DNA of 64,000 bases from Romanomermis culicivorax (GCA_963922205.1 CAWUHX010000024.1:1612001-1676000); one strand, 5' to 3'. Positions 10,306 through 21,003 are shown, counted from the stretch's first letter. Notes: generated by a model from the letters alone, not told the origin. Program-made: numbers and translations.

Positions 10306-12022
10306 GGGCCGGTTTCTCAAAAAGCGTTCAATGCTAAACGCGTCTAACTCATGTCTAAAATGATGTCATATGTTTATTCAATGTTTCTCAGAAGATGTTC
10401 AAGCTAAACACGTTTAAAGTTAGACGAAAAATTTAGACAGGGTGGGACCCTGGGTTAAGTAATGTGAAAATTTTTCAAATTATGCTTGCACTTTTTTTCT
10501 TTATATTATTGTTGTACTCGGTGATGAGAATACATGGCTTTTGTAAATCCACTTGGAATTAGGCTTTAAAGCGAACTTTTTTTTCAATTGATCATTTTTT
10601 CATCGACTGATAATGAATTCTAGTAAAGATTTTGATTTTCAAAAGTTACATTCGCAAGGATTCAAGCATTAGTACCACAGTTGAAATGATGGCGTGTCTG
10701 ATGTGAGCTAGATACAAATTTGGCTGTAACTTCAAATTTTTATCAAATGGACGGCCCATATTTTGATTGTATCCAAAAGCTACAGTTTTGAAATTGTGAC
10801 AAAAATGACGGATTATTTACCAAAAAATATCGTAGACAAATATGCTAAATCTCTAGATAATGTGGAGGATGTGTTATTGGGTGCATAGTAGGGACCTGCA
10901 CGGGCCGCTCAAAAAAGTCAATTTTTCTTAATTTTTGGTTCCCTCCATATATATTTAATTTCTCAAAGCCAAAGAAGCATGAATAACGCATCTGTGGACT
11001 TTTTGAGTGAAAAAAAGTGACTTGAAGAAAATGGCTGAAAAATGAAAATGAAGAAAAGGCAATTTTGACCTCTTTCGCCAAATGGCGAAACGAGCCATGC
11101 AAAAAAGCAGTGCATAAGACGCCTTATCTCCTTTTCTGATGAACTTATCAATTAAATTTGACTAGAGAAGAGATGCATGCTGGTAACAGGAGTCTTCAAG
11201 TTCGTCAGAATGCTGAACAGTATTGCTAATAGCTAAAACTGCATCTGAAACAAATAGTAACTATGCTGACGATAACATCTAAATTATTAGATACACACTA
11301 AATATAATAGCAGTGAAATCCTGGCAAATTTCAAATTAGGAAACATACAGTAAATGGACGTTTGTCGGAAGTTCACTTATAAGCATAAATAGTTGCTTAA
11401 ATTTTCGGGCTTTTATGGGCCTGAACCCTCCGGCCCAGGTTGGCCCAATAATGTTTTTCCATGGCCCGAAGCCCAGTCCACTCTCAGGCCAGGCGGCCCG
11501 TGGAGGTCCCTACTTTCGGTTGGGAAAGACACAAATGCATATACAGAAACATCAATGTTTACTGAAACTTCCACACGTCTAATTTATTCTCTTTTTGTCT
11601 CTTTTTGCATGGAATTGAATTTCAATGATAATTTCTAATAGCGACAGCACTTTTGGATATCAAGATTCAGAATCTATCTTATGATTTAGGGATTTCATAC
11701 TTCGCAAATAAAGGAAAATCCATGTAAATGATTATTTGGAATTAAGATCTTTCGGTTTTTTCAACTTTTTATTGTTTTACGATATTTTGAATTTATTCAA
11801 TGATTTTCGTCTATACTTAGTCTCTAAAGAGTTTCACTTTAATCTTATAGGCGTAGTTATACTTTAATCTTATAGCGAGAAACACATGTCATCTATTTCA
11901 CCCATCTAACTTTAAAGGACTACAAGTTCCGTCTAAGTTTAGATGCATCTAAAGACCCTTCAACTTGGACAAGTCTGTACTTATATGCATGTAACTTTAG
12001 ACGCTTTTTGAGAAACTGGCCC
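10306..12022. mobile_element. Harbinger-like non-autonomous element inserted in the MULE transposase
   Basis: Termini GGGCCGGTTTCTCAAAAAGCG at 10306 and, inverted, GGGCCAGTTTCTCAAAAAGCG ending at 12022. They are flanked by CTG on both sides (10303-10305, 12023-12025), a 3-bp duplication as made by PIF/Harbinger transposases. Deleting the element rejoins the MULE reading frame region. No transposase is visible inside; a hAT-like MITE sits in its middle. Confidence 0.88.
10889..11512. mobile_element. hAT-like MITE, innermost level of the nest
   Basis: Ends TAGGGACCTGCACGGGCC (10889) and TAGGGACCTCCACGGGCC (inverted, ending at 11512), with many subterminal GGCCC words (11410-11510). This is a hAT-type pattern. 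No matching 8-bp duplication was found, so family assignment rests on the termini. A dispersed-repeat fragment (CAAATGGCGAAA...) lies at ~10940-11100. Confidence 0.65.
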
Positions 12023-12464
12023 CTGTTAGAAAAGTTCAGGGGACACTTTGAATGTCCCATCAGCATACCAGTTTGTAGGATTAACCAAAATTTGAAAATT
12101 GTTGGCTGTCGAAAAAAAATAAAATCCGATTTTGTTTAGGTCCAGAATCATACTGTGGAAAGTTGTCATCTGATTTAGTCAGCTTATATTCTGGAGGAAT
12201 TTCAAGTTGTGCCAAATCCTGTGGCTGTGCTGGAAATTTTGAAGCTTGTTACCTTTGAATTATTTGTTTTAATGAAGAAGTAGCTGGAAGGTGTACTGCA
12301 GTCACTGCTGTAATGCCTGTCATTATATTACTTACAATTGTTTGGGTAGTTTCCTATAAAGTGTAAAACTATCAAAAAATTGGTTTTTTTGATGTTTTTT
12401 AGAATTTTCAACAGGTTTAGCTAAAAAATGGTTGAATGAGTGAAAGCATAGAGATGCTTTTCCT

Positions 12465-12702
12465 CTACCCCATGCACACCTGAGTATCAGTAGCCTGTGT
12501 TCTGGGGATTTCCACAGATTTCAAAATGTGCAGGTGAGCTGCATCTGGGGCATGAGTGTGCTCTGACCATGTGGTAACATGGCCTCCAGCTTGACAATCA
12601 ACTGACGAAACAGGGCGTGCCTTGCAAAATTGTTTTTTCTCACGTTGCCAGTATACCATAGCATCATGATTTTTTTCACAGACATAAGCATAACCATCAT
12701 AG
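12465..12702 (-). pseudogene. FLYWCH zinc-finger exon of the MULE transposase
   Basis: On the minus strand the frame reads LYDGYAYVC, then AMVYWQREKKQFCKARPVSS, then HTHAPDAAHLH. This is the FLYWCH finger pattern (G-x-Y, W-x6-9-C-x-AR, H-x-H), the usual DNA-binding N-terminus of animal MULE transposases. A TGA lies just upstream in frame near 12712. It belongs with the catalytic relic at 9681-12356. Confidence 0.8.
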
Positions 12703-12965
12703 AGCAGCTTTCATTTGCCTCTCTCACTAATTGTAAATTCAGCTATTAGACAGTAGCACGAAAATATTCAACTATGAATTCCAGGGTCTGTACATACATA
12801 TATATATACTGATATGTGTTCTTTATTGCCACATGTGTTCTTTATTGCCATATGTGTTCTTTGTTTCCTTGTATACTTTTGTCACCCATTGTTATCGCCT
12901 TCTGTTTCTACCAGATCTACTGTTTTTCTGTCCACCTGCATGCTGCTGTTTTTTTATCATTTTCA

Positions 12966-13109
12966 CCTAATTGTGGTATTCACCCAATTGTCCTAGTCAC
13001 CCAATTGTCTTTCACCCAACTGTCATTCACCCAAATGTCGCATTTGCCCAATTGTTGTTCACCCAACTCTGGTTCACCCAATTGTCTTTCACCCAATTGT
13101 CAGGATCCC
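12966..13109 (-). repeat. Right inverted end of the MULE: tandem TTCACCCAATTGT units
   Basis: About ten degenerate units of TTCACCCAATTGT, inverted relative to 9281-9391. They are probably transposase-binding repeats. Confidence 0.85.
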
Positions 13110-13189
13110 AATGAAGCCAGATAGTATCAGATGTCCTGCTATACTTCTTTTGATAGTGTCGGCAAGTATGTCAGGGCCTTTAATCTTTC

Positions 13190-13620
13190 TGGCATGAAGT
13201 GCTGGAAAATTTTTTTGTATATTGACATTCGGTGACGCTGAAAAATCAATTTTCCAAACATTTATTTCAAGAATTAGATTCGAATTTTGTGTTCAAAACT
13301 CTTAACTTTTAAAATTCTATTATTTGAAAAATTTTAAAACCTGTAATTTATTTGTTAACTCTCATGAACTTGGCTGATAAAATATCAGTAAGGAGAGTAG
13401 AAATTTCGGAAAACTACTTCCATGACGCCTTCGAATTGATTTTACGTTAAAAAAAGGAATAATCACTTCAAAAAGTTTAGAGATTTAACGTATTGATTTT
13501 TAAATGTTTCAAGGAAAAATGCAAAGCTTCATTAATATCAAGATAAAATATTGAAGATTACCAATTAAAAAATGAGATAATATGTTTAAGATGATGAAAA
13601 CAATTATACATTAAATGATA
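13190..13620 (-). repeat. Dispersed repeat family A, minus-strand copy
   Basis: Reverse-complement match, with many substitutions, to the copies at 20510-21003, 22960-23405 and 25540-25815. Shared landmarks are GAACACAAAATTC, the TTACGAATAAATTA region, CATGGAAGTA and the TTGAAGATTACCAAT block. Non-coding. Confidence 0.7.
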
Positions 13621-13770
13621 TGTAAAGACATTCTGAAAAATTTTGAAATTTTAAACTTCTAAAATGCATATTTTCTGTATCCTATCCCCAAAATTTTCGT
13701 CCCTAGATGGGGAAAAAGCTGTTTGTACATGTACAAATGATTACCCAATTTTGTTTGTCCCCAAAACTTT

Positions 13771-13995
13771 TCATATGATGGCGTTGTAAAACTCATTGTG
13801 CGGCATCATCTGGATCTGCCCCATGGCTGGTGAATGTTCAAACCGTGGGATGGCCTCAGTTCCCAGATGGGCGTACATGATTAAGTTCTTTTCTGCATCC
13901 TTGAGTTTCTTCTTGATGGCGCGTTGGGCGTTGGTCAAGTCATACATGAAGTCGAGTTGCTGCTTCCACATCGATAGGCGTCAAATTTCAGTGGA
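13771..13995 (-). pseudogene. GC-rich coding-like fragment of unknown protein
   Basis: The minus strand has a 66-codon frame (WKQQLDFMYDLTNAQRAIKK..., ...EFYNAII) with C/G-ending codons, quite unlike the AT-rich surroundings. Amphipathic, Lys-rich helix character is evident. No start context, splice signals or family could be recognised. It could be a captured exon, a transposon gag piece or an old processed copy. Confidence 0.3.
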
Positions 13996-14760
13996 TGGGT
14001 GCTCCCACAGTGGCGTAACTGAGGGGATTTGGATGGTGGCCATTTTTCTTCAAAATCGCCAAAAGTTCAAAAATTTGCATAAAATTTCGAAAATTGGTAA
14101 ATTTGGCCTTTTGCAGACATCAGACATCAAAATCGAGTCAAAATTTGGATTTGGTGTCGAACTTTACCCCAGGAAAGTTGGCATATCATAACATACCATT
14201 GGGGGTCAATTGTACTCTCAGAGGTATAAATTGGCATACTGTATTGTACCCTCGGAGGTATCCGTGGGGGTACTGTAGCATTCGGTCGACAAACTTTCTG
14301 TGCCAATTAGTTGTGTGGGTCAGTAGGTTTATCCTCTACTGGCGGCCCACACATACAATGATGTTGCTGAGGTATCTGTTACGATGGCCGATTTGCATAA
14401 TTTATTCATTAAGCATAAGACGACATAAAAAGACCGAAAAGAAGGCGAAAGGAGACGAATGAATAGTTGGCCAAAGGCCCAACTATTTATACACGAAAAA
14501 GATGCTCACATAAAATTTACATAGCCCGTGGTGGGCGAAAAATAACACAACAAAAATGTGGGCATAATTTGAATGCCCAAAACTATATGCACGTGCACCA
14601 ACATGATGTGCACGTGCAAACACATCAGAGACATTGTTTGACTGCATAGGAAAGTTTTCGGGCCTTTGAGCTTCAACAGTACGTGAAGTCATTTTTGTGG
14701 AAATAACCACCTTTTTAACCATTTTTATCGTCCCATTTTTGACATTTTAAAACTTGCTAA
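13996..14760. other. Non-coding stretch with hairpins and a short duplication
   Basis: GTACTCTCAGAGGTAT and GTACCCTCGGAGGTAT (14210-14265) are tandem-like. A strong hairpin at 14461-14487 pairs AATAGTTGG with CCAACTATT. TGCACGTGCA occurs twice at 14589-14620 in inverted arrangement. No gene seen. Confidence 0.45.
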
Positions 14761-14779
14761 ACAATGTAAAATGCAAAAT

Positions 14780-15540
14780 AAGAAAAACAGTTTATACCGC
14801 CTTGTAGAGCACTGTATTCCGCATCTAATGAATGTTCAACGAGAAAGCTACTTAATGCTTAGGCCGATACATCTGTCTCGTGATAGAAAAATGCAAAAAA
14901 AACGTGAAAATTCCAAACTTTGGGGTACTGTAGCTGTGCGAATCTTATTTCATATGAGAGTTGAGCATTACCTTTATATTTAGCATATGGAACTTTTTCT
15001 AAAGTCTCATTTTTGAAATCTCTCAGAATAGAGCTGAAAATTATAAGAAAATGCAATTATAAGATGGTATTCATACTCGAAGTTCTTTGGCCCAGTATAA
15101 TACACGAATTTTCGTAATATTTTCTCAGCCAGTAGAAGACATCATAAATATTTACTATATAGGGGAATTTTTGGTGCTTCTGAGCTCTAGCAGTACATTT
15201 TATGTTTTTTGTGAAAAATGGCAATTTTTGCATTCCAAATTTGTTGTTTTGCGCACTGCTGTATTATTAATACGCACTTTACACTGATAAATTCTACAGT
15301 AAATCGTAGCCTATTTATTCGCTTTACTTTGGATGAATTTATAGAACACGATGTCTGACGCACCTAAACCTATATAAGTTCAAAGAAGTGTATGTCAAAA
15401 ATTGAAAAAATCTGAAATTTTCAACTTTTGTCTTACTGAAGCTGTACGAGTTTTGACTTTCGGACAGAATAAATGTCATGTTTGTTTCTAACGTGTCAAG
15501 TTACATCAAATGTATGATTTTCAGGTGGGGTCAATTTTTT
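14780..15540 (+). repeat. Dispersed repeat family B, copy 1
   Basis: Similar in order to 38235-38640 (+) and 34590-35130 (-). Shared landmarks are GGTGCTTCTGAGCTCTAGCA / GGTGCCTCTAGCTTTAGCA, AATACGCA, TCTACAGTA, GATGTCAAAAAT, GAAAATTTTCAAC and CGTGTCAAGTTA / CGCATCAAGTTA. Several TACTGTAG words lie inside. Non-coding. Confidence 0.7.
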
Positions 15541-16149
15541 GTTTAGCAAAATTGAGTTGAATTCTCCCAGAAATCGTTACTTAAGTCATGGTAATGAGAC
15601 TAATGTAACAACCAATGTAATCAATTTATTGTGAAATAACAGACCGAGAAGAATTTATTATGCTACTGCAGCTTATCAGAGTCAGGCCGCTTTTCAAGTG
15701 ATTCTTGATGAACCGGTCAGAATACGCGGCAATTTGTTGATTTTCATGATTATCTGAATCATGATTTTTCCTCTTTGGTCAGGAAAGTCACCATATAAGT
15801 TTGGTGACTATTCTCATAAACGCGGCCAGTGGTTATCCGAATGACCGTGATCAACTGGGTGACCTCGAGCAAATTGACGTCATCAAGACAACGTTATTCC
15901 AACGATTTCCTTAACTTACACGATAAAATTATCATTTGAATGACCACCAGTCTCTCGGGTCATCTCGCATGACCTCACGACATCGCTAAAAATGTTGCAG
16001 ATCATTGCCGCGATTTTCGATGAAGTGTGAATAGAATGACCACCTGGGTAACCTCCAATGACTTAAAGTAGAGCAGTTTTAGTGATAAAATCTAGTTAGT
16101 TCGTTTGTTAAAGATATGACATTGGTCACCTGGTCGCTTGTCATACTAA
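15541..16149. other. Intergenic, no gene seen
   Basis: Rich in GGTCA/TGACC words (GATGACC, GGTCACC) between 15700 and 16145. These look like degenerate short repeats. No ORF of coding character. Confidence 0.4.
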
Positions 16150-16472
16150 AGTCCCTGTCATACTTCACCGCGCGGTACCGCGCGGCGCCGGTTTTTCTAT
16201 TCATACTAAAAAGCGGCTCCGCGCGGTACCGCCTTTGAAGTATGAATAGGTTTTTGTAATTTTTGCGGCGCCGCACGGCGCCCCATCAGGTTTCAACTAA
16301 ACCAATACACATTTTTTGAGAAGAGCAAAATCCAAAAGTAAAAAAGCGGCGCCGTACGGCGCCGCGCGGTACCGCGCGTCGGGGTATGACAAGCCACCGC
16401 GCGGCGCCGCCTGTTGTACGAATAGGACAACCGGCACCGCGCGGTGCCGCGCGTTGAAGTATGACAGGGCCT
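16150..16472. mobile_element. GC-palindromic MITE
   Basis: Inverted ends AGTCCCTGTCATACTTCACC (16150) and AGGCCCTGTCATACTTCAAC (inverted, ending at 16472) both run on into CGCGCGG. Flanks are TAA and TTA, a TWA-type site with one mismatch. The interior is packed with GCGCGGTACCGCGCGG / GCGGCGCCGC palindromes, in strong contrast to AT-rich surroundings. No transposase. Confidence 0.8.
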
Positions 16473-16609
16473 TTACACACGCCAGTTGTACTTCATGATC
16501 CGGAAAGGCGACTGTCACTTTAGGAAAGATTTGCATGTTGTAAACGTTCGATGTAACTTCGACCAGCGATGCAGTTTACTGTAGATGTCTTGTATACAAC
16601 GAAAAAAAT

Positions 16610-16960
16610 TTGAATGGCGCAAGAACCACTGTTTTTTTCCCCCAAACATACCTTGGGGGGGTTGGGGGGACCCCCCCAACTTGGCCAACCCAGTACCCAA
16701 AATCATTTACCCCCCAACCCCCCCCCCAGTTTGAAAAAAATTAAAAAAATTTGCAAAAAAGTGTATGTTTTTTGCAGTGTTTTTTTGTGCCAAAACATGG
16801 TTTTTGGCACACAAAAAATTTAGAATGGCACAAAAAATTTTGAGCGTCTGTGCCAATTGGCACAAATTTTTTGGCAGGTCAAACATTAAATTTCCTTGAT
16901 TTTTAGATATTTTAAGGGCTGAAAATGCAAAAAATTTTCGGCGCTTCGCGCCGAATCAAT
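16610..16960. repeat. Dispersed repeat family C: G/C runs plus TTGTGCCAATTGGCACAAA palindrome
   Basis: Holds C runs at ~16670 and 16710-16726, TTGTGCCA words, a perfect TGTGCCAATTGGCACA palindrome (16849-16864) and a CGGCGCTTCGCGCCG box (16940-16954). The same combination recurs at 19670-19820, 20340-20490 and 39290-39600. Non-coding. Confidence 0.7.
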
Positions 16961-17166
16961 GAATATAAAATTTCCTATTCGTATAAAATGGGCTAAGATG
17001 GAACACACTTCAGAAAATCATCAAATGTTCGATCATCATAAATCTGTTGGAATTGGAACTTTGGCAAATGATAGATAGTTCATCTGTGCATTAAATAAAA
17101 AAAAATTGATGCCCACTGTTGCGTTTCTTAGCAGCAGTGGGCATTTTTTTAAAACCTGGTCAGTGT

Positions 17167-17203
17167 TCCATCTTAGACCCGAGTCGGGTCTAAGATGGAA
17201 CGA
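17167..17203. repeat. 37-bp palindrome of transposon end motifs
   Basis: GTTCCATCTTAGACCCGA, one central base, then its exact complement TCGGGTCTAAGATGGAAC. Both arms carry the terminal motif of the surrounding pogo element. A similar inverted pair lies at 18719-18756. Confidence 0.85.
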
Positions 17204-17698
17204 GGAGAAAATATTAAAATTCGACAGTAACTAATAATTTCTTGCAGTTGAAACCTTTATTAACGTGTTGAGAAACTTGTTTCTTTCAAATTTGAAGCGT
17301 TGAAACATAATGAACTTGACATTCTGAAACGGAACATTACAGTTTTATTATTATGCTGAACAATGCTTGCTTTTTTCTTAATAAGATGATGGAAAATAGT
17401 TCAAATCACTAATTTGAAGTTTCTAATTGAAAATAGTAGCCTATTTTCTTATTCAAGTTCAAAAACAGGCGTTTTCGGCAATCCACAAAACTTATATATA
17501 ATTTCTAAAATGTTCCATGTTAGACATCATGATATTTTAGATGGAACATATTATAAAGCATAGTAATTGAGCAGTATTTAATGAGTATAGACAAACGAAA
17601 ATGCACAATTTTAAGGAATGTAAGTTCAAACAATGATAGCACCGCATAAATGCACTCGGATTAAGACATTACATGAGAAAGAAAATTATATGGCACTG

Positions 17699-18665
17699 TC
17701 AAACAGATTCATAAACAGCACATTGTGTGCAAAAAAAATTTTCATTTTGATCGAAATCTTCGGGAAAACAGGCTAACGTAACCAAATTCACCAAACGAGA
17801 GCCTTTTTTCGCCAATACTTTTCCAGATTTTGGGTCAGTTCCAAAACCGCTTTCGTCACAGTTCCAAATATTTGTTGGTCTGACTGGACAATTGTCGTCG
17901 TCAAGTATTCTTTTGTACATTTCGAAAAATTTTCGTATCACATCCTCATTGAGAGCCTTAGCTCTATTGAGCCCCAAGCATTCTGGCACTCTTAATGCCA
18001 ACTCTTCTTTATGCCGAATCAAGAACTTTCTGAAAAAATTGTTTATACCAGCTATATAATAAAGCAGTGCCTAACCTCACGAAAAGTCATATACATATGA
18101 AGTATTACCTATTTATTTTAATGAGTATCGTTTTTACCTTAGCCAGTCCTGAGTCGGCAAATTATCAGGAAAATGGGTACGACATTGCGATGAATCCAGC
18201 AAGGCACGTCCCATTTTTCTGAAGTCTAGTCGATTTGGTGGGAGACCGTGGTTTGCCAAAATGCATGCTGTAGGGTACATCGATACAAGCCTATAACTTC
18301 CAGGGTCAATGATACAGCTTTCATTCCCTTTGTTTTGTTTTGAATTCAAAATAAAGTGTTGATTTTTAATCTTTATGATTTTTTTCTCCAAAAAATGGAT
18401 TGCTTTTTCGAAATGTTAATCAGAATTCATTAAATCTTAGAAAAGACTCCTGGTATAAGGACCTGTATCGATGAGCTGCTTTTCTTCGTCAGTAGAAAAA
18501 ACTGTTGGATGGCCAATAACAGTCGAACAGGAGCCTTTTAGATGACGATGCAATGTAGCAATAGGAATATTAAAATTTTGTGACGCTTTTCGAATAGTCA
18601 AATGCTCGTTCTGAATGGCATCTAACGCTGCAGGTAATTTTGAAGTATCGTAACCCTGGTAAACA
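17699..18665 (-). pseudogene. pogo-family transposase relic (HTH_psq plus DDE domain)
   Basis: Reading on the minus strand, ~18650-18440 encodes a Psq/CENP-B-type helix-turn-helix (LPAALDAIQNEHLTIRKASQ, FNIPIATLHRHLKGSC, FSTDEEKQLID). Then 18391-18134 gives the linker (ANHGLPPNRLDFRKMG, FPDNLPTQDWLR), and 18022-17699 gives the start of the DDE domain (RKFFEMYKRIL, PTNIWNCDESGFGT, with the first catalytic Asp). The pieces lie in different frames or are separated by intron-like gaps. The frame ends well before the second and third catalytic acids, so it cannot be active. Confidence 0.82.
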
Positions 18666-19139
18666 CGGGTTTTTTAGGTGGCATATCTTAAAAATGAAAA
18701 TCTCGTATAACTTCGTGTAGGTCTAACATGGAACAGGTGCTTGTTCCATCTTAGACAAAAAGGACGATTTTCAGAAATCAATGTTTCATTAAGAATCAAC
18801 CAAAAAACCTTTTATATTTCGAAAAAGGATGACAAATAATGTCCCAAATCGAAATTTCAAGGAAATCAGGCCAGCCAAGCTGAAGTTTTAAGCTACTAAA
18901 AACTGGAAAAATTTTTGTTCGAAATTTGAAACGTATTTTTCTCTTTCTCAGACACAGTATTCTGTACTGGCGAAAACATTAATCAAAAGATTGAAACCTG
19001 CTTTATTTTGATAGATTTGACCGTTTAAAATTTGATGAACAGGTGCTCCGCCAATTTAGTTCAAGCGAAGTTTGTTCCGACTTCGACCTTGTTCCATGTT
19101 AGGCCATTTACCCTATTTGACCCGAACGCGAACGATTTC

Positions 19140-20295
19140 TCTTTGAACAGTGTATTAGTATCGTTGCAGCAAACTTTATAGGCTGTCAAGACTGATAGGA
19201 CGTGAAAAGAAATTCTGAATATTATCTCTTCATTCAGTCAGATTCGGATTTAAAACTGAAATTGTTACTTTCTGTGTTTGATTGATTCAAATAGAAAAAT
19301 CGATATCGTTGATAATGGCACAATGTTTCGATCGGAAATTAACACGATTTTCGACTTTATTTTCTCTAGCCTTTACATGGTTGTTAAATACACATAACAT
19401 CATAGATATTCGTTCGTAGTCGAAAATTGAATCAATTTGAACTTCCTGAACAATTCTAGGACTATGTAAATTGTCTCAGCATTCCATTTCTTTTTGGAAT
19501 TTCGTGAACTATTTTGTTGCACAGTTTTTTCTCTTCTCACTGACACGGTTAGCTGAAAAATAGGTTGGGCACAATTTTTACAAAAAATTAATGCGTTAAA
19601 CAACTTTTTCTCAAACTTTTGGCCTAAAACTTTTCCGCAGTTTTCAGTATGTCTCTAATAGAAAAAAATTTTTTGTGCCGTTGGCACAAATTTTTTTGGC
19701 CTCTTATGCCAATTGGCACAAATGTCCGTGCACAAAAAACGCTGGTTTTTTGGCCTTTTTTGGGAAAAATGTAGACTTTTTTCTATCCCCCCCCCCCAGA
19801 AATATTGGATTTACCCCCCCCCCCCCACTGGTCGGAGGTCTTACAAGCCCCAAATCGTGCTTCTTTTTCGGGAAAAAAATTCGGAAAAGGGAAAAAAATT
19901 TTGGGCTCTTTCCCCATTTGGGGAAGAAAATTTTGGGGATCGGATACAGAAAAGATGCATTTTGGTGCATTTTAGAAGGTCATAATAAAAAATTTTTATA
20001 CAATTTTTCAGGCATTTTATATTTTTCTTCAATTTTCGGCTACGGATTTCTTCTTAACACCGATGTAAATAAATTAAGGATGTCCATAATGATTTTTCCT
20101 GAAAAAAAGAACGTCGCGTAAATTTTTGGCTGAAAAATTGTGCCAACAGGGTAGATTTTTCTTTTCGAATCAAACATATAAAAATTTCGATTTCCAATCA
20201 CAGTGAATGAACAGTGGAAGTTAACTAATTCATTTTTCAATCATTGATAATCTCAAAGTTTGTTGCGATCATACAAATCTACTATATTCGAATAC
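19140..20295. mobile_element. Foldback-like element with ~200-bp inverted arms
   Basis: The left arm (~19150-19350) is an imperfect reverse complement of the right arm (~20080-20290). Paired landmarks are CGTTGCAGCAAACTTTATAGG with the ...CTCAAAGTTTGTTGCGATC region, and AAATAGAAAAATCGATATC with GGTAGATTTTTCTTTTCGA. The right-arm sequence also occurs alone in the QTRT2 intron (39770-40080). The middle holds C/G runs and a TGTGCCAATTGGCACA palindrome at ~19705. Exact ends are not set. Confidence 0.55.
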
Positions 20296-20509
20296 AATTC
20301 TTTCAGATTCCTGACACTTGACTAATATACACTTAAGGAATTGACTCGGCGCGGAGCGCTGAGAAAATTTTTCGTCTTCAGCCCCTAAAATGACTAAAAA
20401 TCAAAGAAATTCGGCATTCGACTAGTCAAAAAATTTGTGCCAATTGGCACAAACACCCAAAATTTTTTGTGCCATTCCAAATTTTTTAAATATACAAAAA
20501 TAACACTGC
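20296..20509. repeat. Family C fragment
   Basis: A CGGCGCGGAGCGCTG box (20347-20361) and a TTTGTGCCAATTGGCACAAA palindrome (20431-20450), flanked by AT-rich sequence. Confidence 0.5.
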
Positions 20510-21003
20510 TCCGCGCCGATTATAACTTTAATAATCATTATTATGCATTACTTAGCTCAGGCGCGGCTTTTAGCATGTCTACCTTCATTTATCATATAAT
20601 CTATAATAGTTTTCATCATCTTGAACGTATTATCTCATGTTTTCATTGGTAATCTTCAATATTTTATCATGATATTTGATGAAGATTCGCATGTTTTCCT
20701 TTTGAGAAAGATCAATACGTCAAGTCTAAGCTTTTTGATGCAATTATTTCTTTTCTAACGTAAAATCAATTCAAATGCATCATGGAAATATCTTTCGGAA
20801 ATTTATACTCTGCTTACTCATATATTTTCGACCAAGTATGAGAGTTTACAAATAAATTATACTGGTTTTAAAATTTTTCAAGTAAAATTCTAGAAATTAC
20901 GACTTTTGAACACAAAATTCAAATCTAATTCTTGAAATAAATGTTCGGAAAATTGATTTTCTAGCTTCGCAGAATATCAATACCCAAAAAATTTATATAT
21001 CCC
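20510..21003 (+). repeat. Dispersed repeat family A, plus-strand copy
   Basis: The most complete copy. It runs from TCAGGCGCGGCTTTTAGCATG to the TTCGCAGAATATCAATA end; counterparts are at 22960-23405 (+), 23685-23880 (partial), 25540-25815 (partial) and 13190-13620 (-). Confidence 0.75.

Larger units (their letters stand above)
9681..12356 (-). pseudogene. MULE transposase catalytic region, interrupted by a nested transposon
   Basis: The minus-strand frame at 10259-9681 encodes the MULE domain (GLMPNK, CDFELALINAFEAIFP, GCLFHMCQNIYHHVQEYGL, then WNNYNRVINDLPRSNNAVEAWH). This family normally ends that way, with acidic catalytic residues around CDFE and a C/H motif at GCLFHM. The domain continues upstream at 12024-12356, where NWYADGTFKVSPELF, the family's first catalytic Asp region, is readable. 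The two halves are separated exactly by the insertion at 10306-12022. Upstream, a one-base shift in a T run (~12110-12120) and an in-frame TAA (~12252-12256) break the frame. It is non-functional. Confidence 0.88.
9281..13109 (-). mobile_element. MULE (Mutator-like) DNA transposon with repeat-built inverted ends
   Basis: The ends align as inverted repeats: GGGTCTACAACAATCGGGTG at 9281 and GGGATCCTGACAATTGGGTG read inward from 13109. They are flanked by a 9-bp near-identical duplication, AGTGAAGCC (9272-9280) and AATGAAGCC (13110-13118), the length typical of MULEs. Each end contains a run of degenerate CAATTGGGTGAA units. A minus-strand MULE transposase relic with FLYWCH finger lies inside. 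The element is inactive, with a frameshift, in-frame stops and a 1.7-kb insertion in the transposase. Confidence 0.85.
9098..13179. mobile_element. Outermost MITE of a four-level nest (TTA duplication), split by a MULE
   Basis: Ends are AGGCCCTATCATATTTC at 9098 and, read inward on the minus strand, AGGCCCTGACATACTTGCC ending at 13179. TTA flanks both sides (9095-9097 and 13180-13182), the usual PIF/Harbinger TWA duplication. Once the MULE (9281-13109) and one copy of its duplication are removed, about 245 bp remain, a typical MITE size. Its termini resemble those of the elements at 16150 and 49902. Confidence 0.65.
16983..19110 (-). mobile_element. pogo/Tigger-like DNA transposon, degraded
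   Basis: Terminal inverted repeats TAAAATGGGCTAAGATGGAAC (16984) and TAAATGGCCTAACATGGAAC (inverted, ending at 19110). The TA at 16983 may be part of the TA target duplication. The terminal word CTAAGATGGAAC recurs inside at ~17169, 17191, 17513, 17541, 18721 and 18743 in both orientations. A broken minus-strand transposase lies between. Confidence 0.75.

Noticed and set aside
19704-19985. ORFs on both strands rich in Pro/Gly/Phe
   Set aside because: They read through C/G runs and T runs of a dispersed repeat inside the foldback element.
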